Positions 16,813-23,967 of a stretch of DNA of 36,477 nucleotides are shown in pieces. The DNA is taken from the NCBI GenBank assembly GCA_964455095.1, contig CAYVUV010000295.1, forward strand, positions 1 through 36,477, read 5' to 3'. The position numbers and the translations under genes are program-made. The notes below the pieces were generated by a model. That model had not been told where the DNA came from, ran no database searches, and was given only the letters and a program-made list of their open reading frames with translations. Within the stretch, counting starts at the first letter, position 1. Every line of letters begins with the position of its first letter. The DNA is from CAYVUV01 sp964455095 (GTDB lineage Bacteria; Desulfobacterota; Binatia; HRBIN30; CADEER01).

Positions 16813-17988
16813 ATGTCATTGAGTCTCCCCGAGATCGACGCCTATCTCGCCGACTGTCGCCAGCTGACACTGCGCGAGCTGCGAGAGATCATTCCGCAAG
16901 CGGGTCGTTGCCGGTCGATACTCTACGACCTCATGCTCGAGTATCCCCTCCGCGAAGCGAAGGCGCTGCGCCCGGCGTTGTGCGTCGCGACCTGCCGCGC
17001 GCTCGGCGGCAGCATGGAGGCCGTGTTGCGCTCGGCGGCGACGCTCGAGCTGTACCACAACGCCTTCCTCATCCACGACGACGTCGAGGACGGTTCGGAG
17101 AGCCGCCGCGACGGCCCGACGTTGCACCGCGCCCTCGGAGCGCCGATCGCGGTCAATGTCGGCGACGCCATGCTGGCGCTGGCGCTCGAGCCCCTGCTCG
17201 ACAACATGCGACTGCTCGGTATGGGCAAAGCGCTGCGCATCCTGCAGATCATCTCCCGCATGGCGCGCGAGTCGACCGAGGGGCAGGCGATCGAGCTGGA
17301 CTGGATTCGCACCGGCGAGTGGCGCCTGCGCGACGCCGACTACCTGCGCATGGTCTACAAGAAGACCAGCTGGTACACGTTCATCGCGCCGATGCTGATT
17401 GGCGGCGTGGTCGCCGGCGCCGCCGCGCCGCGCCTGACCGCGCTGCGCAAGTTCGCCGCGCTGCTCGGCATGGCCTTCCAGATTCAGGACGACGTCTTGA
17501 ACCTCGTCGCCGAGGGCGGCAAGTACGGCAAGGAGATCGCCGGCGATCTATGGGAGGGCAAGCACACGCTGATCGTCCTCCACATGATGCGCTCGGTCTC
17601 GTCGCGCGAACGAGCCCAGGCGCAAGCGATCCTGCAGAAGCCACGGCCGGCCGCCAACGGGACGGCGCCAGCGGGCTCCGGCGCGGCGCTGAAGGATCTT
17701 CTCCCGCGCCTCGAAGCCGCGGGCGCACTGACCCGGGAGGGTCGTCGAGCCATCGAAGAGGCGTTGCCTCCGGAACCCGGAGCGTCCGGGGCGAAAACGG
17801 CCGAGGACATCGAGTACCTGGCTACGTTGATCCAACGAACGGGCAGTGTGGAATACGCGCGCGGCGTGGCACGGCACCATGCGGAAATCGCGGCGACCGC
17901 GCTGGCCCGCAATGCCTGGCTGCAGGAGTCGATTCATCGCGACTTTCTGTGTGGCCTGGTCGACTATGTGGTCGGACGCGACCGCTGA
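16813..17988 (+). CDS. Polyprenyl (isoprenyl) diphosphate synthase
   Basis: Trans-isoprenyl diphosphate synthases add isopentenyl units to allylic diphosphates to make C10-C50 chains. This 391-residue protein has the first Asp-rich motif D89-D-V-E-D93 in FLIHDDVEDGS and the second motif D226-D-V-L-N230 in FQIQDDVLNL. It also has the family stretches GDAMLALALEPL, EGQAIELDW and KKTSWYTFIAP. Phe85 four residues before the first motif suggests a short product (about C15-C20), but that is inference. It is longer than the usual ~300-330 residues, with a C-terminal extension including a Pro/Ala/Gly linker near residue 278. The ATG at 16813 is preferred to TTG at 16807. It leads a run of eight close-packed genes and presumably supplies their substrate. 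Confidence 0.9.
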   Translation: MSLSLPEIDAYLADCRQLTLRELREIIPQAGRCRSILYDLMLEYPLREAKALRPALCVATCRALGGSMEAVLRSAATLELYHNAFLIHDDVEDGSESRRDGPTLHRALGAPIAVNVGDAMLALALEPLLDNMRLLGMGKALRILQIISRMARESTEGQAIELDWIRTGEWRLRDADYLRMVYKKTSWYTFIAPMLIGGVVAGAAAPRLTALRKFAALLGMAFQIQDDVLNLVAEGGKYGKEIAGDLWEGKHTLIVLHMMRSVSSRERAQAQAILQKPRPAANGTAPAGSGAALKDLLPRLEAAGALTREGRRAIEEALPPEPGASGAKTAEDIEYLATLIQRTGSVEYARGVARHHAEIAATALARNAWLQESIHRDFLCGLVDYVVGRDR

Positions 17989-17999
17989 GGGAGAGGTGC

Positions 18000-18965
18000 A
18001 TGGCGAGCAAGGAACCGAATGATCCCGTCGATGCCGTCCGCCGGCTGCTGGTCGGTCTGCCGGCCGAAACCAGCGCGCAGCTGCTGCGCCTCGTGCACGA
18101 ATCGAAGCAGCGCGCCCGCGGCGTCGACGCCGGCGACTCCAACCCCGCGGCGGCCCTGTTCGACCTCGCCCGCATCTCGCTGAAGGGCTTTGAGGATCTG
18201 GCCAAGCTGAGCTCGCACAGCTTCGACCAGATCGCCGACGCGCTGTGCCCGCCGGGCGGTCCGATCGAGAGCGGCAAACCGGCGCAATTGCGGCTGCGCG
18301 TCACGGTGCCGGCCGGCGACACGGCAACGGCCGGTTTCAAAGTGACCAATCCGCTCCCCCAACAGGTCGAGGTGAGCTTCACGCAGCCGAAGCTGCGCGA
18401 CGCGTGCGGGGAGCATTTCCCCGGCGACGTCTCGTTCGCGCGCGCCGCCGGCGACCAGCGTGACCCGTACGACTTCACGCTCGGGTCGGGGAAGACGGGG
18501 TGTTTCGAGCTGGTCGTCTCTGCCGAGGGCAGCGGCAGCGGGCGCTATTCCAGCGAGGCATACACCGTGGTCGGCGGGCGCGTCGCAGGTCGTATCGGCA
18601 TCGAGGTCGACGTTCGATCGCCAGCGAACTGGCAGCACGAGTGCATCGAGATCCCGATCGGACAGGACGGTGTCCTGCCCGTGCTGATCCGGAATCCGTT
18701 CCGGCATCGCCGCGCGACGGTGCATTTCTCGCCCACCGGGTTCACTGCCCCTGGTGGAGCAGCGTTCCCCGGCACGGTCACACTTCGCCCCCCTGGCACG
18801 CCCCTGTCGATGGAAATCGGTCCGGGCGAGTCGCGCCTCTTCGAGGTCGTCGCCCATCTCGATCCGAACAGCGCAGGGCAGCCTCGCTATGAGGGCAAAG
18901 CCTATGTGCTCGTCGACGAGCGCGTCGTCCTCCAGTTGGCGCTGACGATCGCGGTGAAGCCATGA
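18000..18965 (+). CDS. Duplicated beta-domain protein of the isoprenoid cluster, unknown function
   Basis: Unrecognised 321-residue protein, with no signal peptide. A helical N-terminal part (about 1-80, DAVRRLLVGLPAETSAQLLRL) is followed by two related beta-rich domains (about 95-200 and 215-321). Both halves contain an N-P motif (VTNPLPQQ and IRNPFRHR), an FPG turn (EHFPGDVSF and AAFPGTVTL), a CFELVV or LFEVVA strand and a final Y-rich strand, so they look like an internal duplication of an Ig-like fold. The ATG at 18000 has GAGGGAGAGG just upstream. The gene starts 11 bases after the synthase and overlaps the next gene by four bases (ATGA), so it belongs to the same operon. A binding or scaffold role is guesswork. 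Confidence 0.75.
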   Translation: MASKEPNDPVDAVRRLLVGLPAETSAQLLRLVHESKQRARGVDAGDSNPAAALFDLARISLKGFEDLAKLSSHSFDQIADALCPPGGPIESGKPAQLRLRVTVPAGDTATAGFKVTNPLPQQVEVSFTQPKLRDACGEHFPGDVSFARAAGDQRDPYDFTLGSGKTGCFELVVSAEGSGSGRYSSEAYTVVGGRVAGRIGIEVDVRSPANWQHECIEIPIGQDGVLPVLIRNPFRHRRATVHFSPTGFTAPGGAAFPGTVTLRPPGTPLSMEIGPGESRLFEVVAHLDPNSAGQPRYEGKAYVLVDERVVLQLALTIAVKP

Positions 18966-19360
18966 CCGTCGGTGACGAAAGCGCATGGGAGGAAGCTCCC
19001 GGTCTCGAGCTCGAAGTCCCACCCGACGCCCTCGCCGACCTGTTCCGCACCGCCTCGGCGCTCATGCTCAAACATCCCGTAGCCGCCCAGGCGGCGTATA
19101 CGGCGCTGGTGGCGGAGGGCCGGCGGTTCGCCGAGACGCCGGAGGGCCGGCACTGGCGCAGCGCGCTGGCGGGCTCGGAGTTTGTCCGCCGCGGGCGCGC
19201 CCTGTGGGAGACATCGCTGCTCAACCTGCTCGAAGACAACCCCGACGCGGTGCTGCCTGCTTCGCTCAAGGACGCCATCGTGCGGGCCATCAGCCGCCCC
19301 GAGATCATGCGCAGCTTCCTCGATTCGATCGATCCCGATGACCACCGCGACCGTCCATAA
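18962..19360 (+). CDS. Small hypothetical protein of the isoprenoid cluster
   Basis: Unrecognised 132-residue acidic protein, predicted mostly alpha-helical, with segments such as PDALADLFRTASALMLKHP and ASLKDAIVRAISRPEIMRSF. There is no signal peptide, membrane helix or cysteine. The ATG overlaps the preceding stop (ATGA), and its own 3' end overlaps the next gene by 23 bases. This indicates translational coupling. Codon use matches the neighbours, so it is very likely real. It could be a helical partner of one of the lipid enzymes. Confidence 0.7.
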   Translation: MTVGDESAWEEAPGLELEVPPDALADLFRTASALMLKHPVAAQAAYTALVAEGRRFAETPEGRHWRSALAGSEFVRRGRALWETSLLNLLEDNPDAVLPASLKDAIVRAISRPEIMRSFLDSIDPDDHRDRP

Positions 19361-19616
19361 GCACCGTGACGTCTACGACGATCGCAATCCGTTCCTCCTG
19401 GTCGTGCTCGGCGCGATCTCGCTCCGCCACCGCTTCGAACGCGTGCTCCTCGATCTGGGGCCGTCGCCGCGCCCGATTGAGGAGCCGGCGGGCGACGACC
19501 GCTTCCTCGACGCGGTGCTTGGCCTGGTCGCCGTCACCCGTCAGGTCAGCGCCGTGACGGAAGCGGCCGCCTCGCAAGGATCAGAGCCTCAGCTGCCGCG
19601 GAGCCTGCGTGACTGA
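19338..19616 (+). CDS. Small hypothetical protein of the isoprenoid cluster
   Basis: Unrecognised 92-residue protein. The N-terminal half includes a moderately hydrophobic stretch, NPFLLVVLGAISLRHRF, that could be an amphipathic or single membrane-associated helix. The C-terminal half is helical (FLDAVLGLVAVTRQVSAVTE). The start at 19338 lies inside the end of the previous gene, and its stop overlaps the next gene's GTG start by eight bases, consistent with a tightly coupled operon. The start codon is the first in frame after the preceding coding region and is a best guess. Confidence 0.6.
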   Translation: MTTATVHKHRDVYDDRNPFLLVVLGAISLRHRFERVLLDLGPSPRPIEEPAGDDRFLDAVLGLVAVTRQVSAVTEAAASQGSEPQLPRSLRD

Positions 19617-20688
19617 CGCGCGCTCCAGCCTCGCCTTCGACCGCGGTGACACGGCGCTGGCGCGGTCGGTCGCGGCGACCGACTTCGTCCGCCGCTCGCC
19701 GTTCGCCGTCGGCGGACGCGGCGCGCACAAGGAATGGCAACACTTCGCCATACTCGCCCCTGACGTCGACCTGCTGGTCAACTTCAGCCTGTGCGACGAC
19801 ACCCGCCCAGGGGCGCGCCCGGGCGCGGAGATGCCGCGGCTGGTCATGCTGGCGCGAACGGACAAATGGGATGGCGACATCGAGACCTACGCGATGCGCG
19901 AGGCCCGCGTCGCTCCGGGTGCGATCGACCTCGAGCTCGGCGAGAACCGTCTCGCCTTTCGCGACGGTGCCTTCGAGATCGACGCCCGCCTGCGCGAGCG
20001 TTCGCTCGCCGTGCATCTGCGTTTGACTCCGGTCACCGCGCCCGCTTTCGTGCCCAGCATTCCGATGCTCGATGGACCGCCGTTGCACTGGGTCGTCGTG
20101 CCGCGCCTGGCGGTCGAAGGCGTGCTGCTCAGCGGCGGCCGCACGCATGTCCTCGACGGCGCCCTCGCCTACCACGACCACAACTGGGGGCACTTTCAGT
20201 GGGGCCACGACGTCGCCTGGGAATGGGGGTTCGTGCTGCCCGACGACGCGCGCGTGCCCTGGACCGTCACCTTCGTCCGCCTCACCAACCGCGCCCGCAC
20301 CGTCGCCCTGGCGCACAAGATGCTCGTCTGGCGCGGCGCCGACATGGTGCGGGTCTTCCGCGAGCGCGAGCTGGCGCACGAATCCGACCTCGACCACTTG
20401 CAACTGGCCCACCTGTTCAAAGTCCCGCGCCCCCTCGCCCTGGTCGCGCCCGAGCGTCTGACGGATGTCCCGCGCGCCATCGAAACCCGCGCCGCGGCGG
20501 ATGGCGAGTGGGTGACGTGCCGCTGCGAGACCTTTGACGACGCGCAGGTGCTCATCCCGAGCGACACCGAGCTCGGCGTAACGATCTTCAACGAGGTCTC
20601 GGCGCGCGCGACGGTCAGCGGGCGTATTGGCGGCGAGGACCTGTCCTTCAGCGGCCGTTCCATCATGGAGTTCATCCGCTATGCCTGA
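19609..20688 (+). CDS. CrtC/AttH-like lipocalin-fold hydratase
   Basis: A 359-residue protein of the carotenoid 1,2-hydratase (CrtC)/AttH superfamily. The conserved block HDHNWGHFQWGHDVAWEWGF (about 189-208) is the family hallmark and supplies the His/Asp/Trp residues thought to line the active site. Earlier HKEWQHFAI is the usual entry motif. CrtC adds water to terminal isoprene double bonds of acyclic carotenoids; relatives act on other isoprenoids or hydrophobic substrates. The GTG at 19609 overlaps the previous stop. With a prenyl synthase and a desaturase-like flavoprotein in the same operon, a role in hydrating an isoprenoid tail is likely. There is no phytoene synthase nearby, so the substrate need not be a carotenoid. 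Confidence 0.75.
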   Translation: MTDARSSLAFDRGDTALARSVAATDFVRRSPFAVGGRGAHKEWQHFAILAPDVDLLVNFSLCDDTRPGARPGAEMPRLVMLARTDKWDGDIETYAMREARVAPGAIDLELGENRLAFRDGAFEIDARLRERSLAVHLRLTPVTAPAFVPSIPMLDGPPLHWVVVPRLAVEGVLLSGGRTHVLDGALAYHDHNWGHFQWGHDVAWEWGFVLPDDARVPWTVTFVRLTNRARTVALAHKMLVWRGADMVRVFRERELAHESDLDHLQLAHLFKVPRPLALVAPERLTDVPRAIETRAAADGEWVTCRCETFDDAQVLIPSDTELGVTIFNEVSARATVSGRIGGEDLSFSGRSIMEFIRYA

Positions 20689-21130
20689 GACCACGTTCGC
20701 CGAGTTTCTCTCGGAATCGTTCGACCTGCTGAAGAGCGAGGTACCGCAGGCGCATGCCGAGCTGTGTCGCCGGCTGGCACCGCACGAAGTGCACCTGCGC
20801 GTCGACGATGAAGACGTCGCCGTGCGCTTCGAGAGCACCCGCGCCCGCTTCCTGCCAGCACCTTGCGCGGCCTCGGTCGGCGTCGAGACGAGCCGCGACA
20901 CGATTCTCGCCCTGGTCGACGCCGAGACGACGCTGGAGGACGCCGTGCTCGACGGACCGCTCGTCCTGCGTGGCCACTGCGACGACCTGCTCGCCTTTCA
21001 CGACGGGCTGGTCGCCTACGTCCACGGCGCCGTCCGCGCGCCATCGTTTCCCGGCCTACTGCGCCGATTCCGCCACGCGGGCGAGCCCCAGCTGACGCTG
21101 TCGCTCGCGGGCAGCGAGGAAAGAAGATGA
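20681..21130 (+). CDS. SCP2-like sterol/lipid-binding protein
   Basis: A 149-residue protein. The strand-turn-strand pattern LRVDDEDVAVRFES, then SVGVETSRDTILALVDAETTLEDAVLDG and LVLRGHCDDLLAFHDGLVAYVHGAV, resembles the SCP2 sterol-carrier fold, where the TI-x-x-L-V-x-G-E region precedes a hydrophobic ligand tunnel. The assignment is by pattern and moderate. The ATG at 20681 overlaps the CrtC-like stop, and its own stop overlaps the next ATG (ATGA). In this operon it would suit carrying or presenting a water-insoluble isoprenoid to the hydratase and the flavoprotein. Confidence 0.6.
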   Translation: MPETTFAEFLSESFDLLKSEVPQAHAELCRRLAPHEVHLRVDDEDVAVRFESTRARFLPAPCAASVGVETSRDTILALVDAETTLEDAVLDGPLVLRGHCDDLLAFHDGLVAYVHGAVRAPSFPGLLRRFRHAGEPQLTLSLAGSEERR

Positions 21131-23607
21131 GCGACGAGAAGAAGAAGGCACGACCGACACAGGTAGCAATCTTCGGCGCGGGAATTGCGGGCCTCACGGC
21201 CGCACATGAGCTCATCGAGCGGGGTTACGACGTCGAGGTCTACGAGTCCGCAGAACCGTCGCCGATGGACAAGCTGCAGGGTGCCGCGTGCGCCATCGGC
21301 GGCATGGCGCGTACACAGTGGTCGCGCACGCGGGCGCGCTTCGAGGACAGCCCCCCGCTGTCCTCCACCGAGAAAATCGAGACGATTCGCGAAGCGATAC
21401 CAATGCCGCGGTTGCCCAAGGGCTACGAGGACTGCGAGGAAGACGAAGTCTTCTCGTCTCTGAAGCCCCTCGCCGCCGGCGAACAAATGCGGCGGGAGGG
21501 GGAAGTTCGACCAGCATCCGCTGCTTCGCAGCTGGAGGCGAGCACATTGGACCGTCTGGCTGAGAACTGGCCGAAGGACTCCTGGCCCGTCAGTGAGAAG
21601 CTTCTGCGGCGTTGGGATGGCGTCCTGGGCAGAGTTGCGACGACGATCTCCAGGTTGCCTGACAGCGAAAAAGTCGAGATACGCGGATGGTGCTCCTTGC
21701 CGCGCATTCCGATCATGGAAGCCTATGAGTTTCCGGGACCGTGGAAACCCTGGCGCTGGGACCTGGTCTTTGCCCAGGTCGTCGGCTCCCTTCTGGTGAA
21801 CTGCTACGGTGTCGACAAAGAGCGGTTGCGGGTCCGCGCTCACGGCCTCGGATACCGAGATGATTGGGTGTGCCCCGCCCACTTCCGCAATCGCGTGACC
21901 TTCGGGATTTTCGAGGAAGACTGGATTCCGGGCGAGCACGGGTTCCGCTTCTTTCCCGCGTTCTATCGGAATCTCTTCGACACGATGCGGCGCATTCCAA
22001 TCGCCGAGGACCGCAAGGCTTATGTGGAGTCGGGGCGATCCGTGCTGAACAACATCGAGCCGACTCGTGTCCAGGGATTCCGTTTCAAAGATCCACGGCG
22101 CTCGTTCACCTTCCCGCGCCAGCCTCCGTCATCGCTGCACCAGTTCTTCGAAACCACCCGCAGTGCTTTTCAATCCATGCAATTCAAGTTGAGCGACATC
22201 GGGCGTTTCGAGCTCAAGCTCTTCCAATACATGACGTCCAGCTCCGAACGTCGGGCGACCGAGTACGAGAATCAGTCTTGGTGGGATTTTCTCGGTGGCG
22301 ACCGCTTCGGCGAGGGGTTTCGGCACTTTCTGGAGGAAACGCCGCAAACCTTGCTTGCAATGCGCTCCACCGAGAGCGATGCGCGCACGTACGGAAACAT
22401 CCAGGTGCAGATGCTGCTCGACCAGTTCGGCAAGCGCGAGATCACCGACGGGACGCTGAACGGACCGACGAGCGAGGCTTGGTTCGATCATTGGCGCACG
22501 TACCTGGAGAGCCAGGGCGTCCGATTCCGGCGTGGCGAGTTGATCGGCTTCGAGGTGTGCGAAGGGCGGATCTGGCCGAAAGTGTCGCTCCCCATTGAAG
22601 CGCGGCACCAAGGGCCCGAGCGCGACGATGATGTCGCGACCGTGCTCACGCGAGATCGCTACGTGGTCGCGATTCCGGCGCACGAGATCCAGCGCTTGAT
22701 CCGCGCGCACAACACCGCCGCCCCTTCCGATGAACGACTGACCGGGGGCGACTTCGACCGCATCCTCGCGCTCGACCTGGGTGATCCGACTCAACCCATT
22801 CCCGGCGGTGAGATGGCGCACATGAGCGGGATTCAATTCTACTTCGATCGCGATGTGCCGCTGCTTCCTGGCCACACGGCTTATTCCGACGCCGAATGGG
22901 GTCTCTCATCGATTTCCCAGCCGCAATTCTGGACCCGGCGGCGGGGGTGGTGGGACGGCTACCGGGGACTCCTGTCCGTTGACATCTGCACGTGGCACGT
23001 CCCGGGGTACAAGAAGAAAGAGATCGCCTGGAACTGCACCAGAGACGAGATCGCACAAGAGATATGGGATCAGATCGCGGCCACTTCGCTGCCCGGTGAG
23101 CATATGCCTACACCGACTCTCTATCACTTCGACGAGAACATCGAGTTGGGGACGGAGGGCCCTCGCGCTAGGAAACCCCTGTGCAACAAGACTCCGTTCA
23201 TGATCAGCCGCGTCGGCGTCTACCCGACGCGCCCCGGCTGCCTCGTACCGGGCGACCCCGAGCGCGGCTACGATGCCCATTTCGGCAGCCTCGTCTTTGC
23301 CGGCACGTACATGCAGACATTCACGCGTATGACGACGATGGAGGCGGCAAACGAATCAGGGCGGCACGCGGTCAACGGCCTATTGCGGGTCGAGGGTTCG
23401 AAGGGGCCGCGCTGCAGCGTCGCGAATCCCGAGGAGCATGAGATCGACGATCTCCGCCCCTACATCGACCTGGACCGCGAGCTGCACAAGCTCGGCCTGC
23501 CGCATTTCATCGAAATCCTCGGGCTGGATGAACTACCTCCGCGGCTTCTGGAACGCGATTCGGGCGCGTCGGATGTCGCGGCGGCCGTGTTGCGGCTCTC
23601 ACGCTGA
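21127..23607 (+). CDS. Long FAD-dependent oxidoreductase (phytoene desaturase/amine oxidase superfamily)
   Basis: An 826-residue protein. Gly17-A-G-I-A-G22 in VAIFGAGIAGLTAAHELIERG, followed by VEVYES, is the N-terminal dinucleotide-binding fold. GGMARTQW matches the motif after it. The C-terminal FAD motif is FAGTYMQTFTRMTTMEAANESG (about 724-745), typical of carotenoid desaturases, HpnE-like and amine oxidase flavoproteins. It is much longer than the usual ~450-550 residues, with extra sequence at about 65-260 and in the middle. Substrate unknown; desaturation or dehydrogenation of an isoprenoid chain fits the neighbours. By eye the gene is poorer in GC than the ones before it. It is coupled by ATGA to the SCP2-like gene. 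Confidence 0.82.
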   Translation: MSDEKKKARPTQVAIFGAGIAGLTAAHELIERGYDVEVYESAEPSPMDKLQGAACAIGGMARTQWSRTRARFEDSPPLSSTEKIETIREAIPMPRLPKGYEDCEEDEVFSSLKPLAAGEQMRREGEVRPASAASQLEASTLDRLAENWPKDSWPVSEKLLRRWDGVLGRVATTISRLPDSEKVEIRGWCSLPRIPIMEAYEFPGPWKPWRWDLVFAQVVGSLLVNCYGVDKERLRVRAHGLGYRDDWVCPAHFRNRVTFGIFEEDWIPGEHGFRFFPAFYRNLFDTMRRIPIAEDRKAYVESGRSVLNNIEPTRVQGFRFKDPRRSFTFPRQPPSSLHQFFETTRSAFQSMQFKLSDIGRFELKLFQYMTSSSERRATEYENQSWWDFLGGDRFGEGFRHFLEETPQTLLAMRSTESDARTYGNIQVQMLLDQFGKREITDGTLNGPTSEAWFDHWRTYLESQGVRFRRGELIGFEVCEGRIWPKVSLPIEARHQGPERDDDVATVLTRDRYVVAIPAHEIQRLIRAHNTAAPSDERLTGGDFDRILALDLGDPTQPIPGGEMAHMSGIQFYFDRDVPLLPGHTAYSDAEWGLSSISQPQFWTRRRGWWDGYRGLLSVDICTWHVPGYKKKEIAWNCTRDEIAQEIWDQIAATSLPGEHMPTPTLYHFDENIELGTEGPRARKPLCNKTPFMISRVGVYPTRPGCLVPGDPERGYDAHFGSLVFAGTYMQTFTRMTTMEAANESGRHAVNGLLRVEGSKGPRCSVANPEEHEIDDLRPYIDLDRELHKLGLPHFIEILGLDELPPRLLERDSGASDVAAAVLRLSR

Positions 23608-23631
23608 CTGGGTCGGAGACTGGAGGGGGCG

Positions 23632-23955
23632 ATGGCGAAAAGATCGGAAGGATCGGATGCGGCGCAGCACGAGGACAAGAATCCAATCATCCGCCGTTGG
23701 GAGAAACTCGCCGCGGCCAAGTGCGAAATCGACGTCGGATTCGAGTTGCAATGGCTGGCGGATACCATTCCTTGCGACGATGATGTCCAGCGAACGCATT
23801 TTCCTTCCGGGCTCTCGGTGCCGACGCGATTCGAGTTGCTGCGCGCAGAGATCAGAACGACGATCGTTCGGTGGAATCCAGAGGAGAACCGACTCGGCCG
23901 CATCAATGCGGAGGTGGTAGTGGCCTCTCTCAAACCGATCGGCGAGCCATTCTAA
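23632..23955 (+). CDS. Small hypothetical protein at the end of the isoprenoid cluster
   Basis: Unrecognised 107-residue protein. It has a charged N-terminus (about 1-30), then alternating beta/loop segments with KCEIDVGFELQWLADTIPCDDDV and RWNPEENRLGRINAEVVVASLKP. No signal peptide or membrane helix. GGAGGGGG precedes the ATG at a suitable distance. It begins 24 bases after the flavoprotein stop on the same strand and shares its lower GC, so the two may have travelled together. The gene ends 12 bases before the convergent kinase gene. Confidence 0.65.
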   Translation: MAKRSEGSDAAQHEDKNPIIRRWEKLAAAKCEIDVGFELQWLADTIPCDDDVQRTHFPSGLSVPTRFELLRAEIRTTIVRWNPEENRLGRINAEVVVASLKPIGEPF

Positions 23956-23967
23956 CTTCGGATCAGG

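Noticed and set aside
19546..20901. Minus-strand frame of about 450 codons opposite the CrtC-like and SCP2-like genes
   Set aside because: Arg/Ala-rich, with no motif or ribosome site; the plus strand carries conserved, translationally coupled genes.
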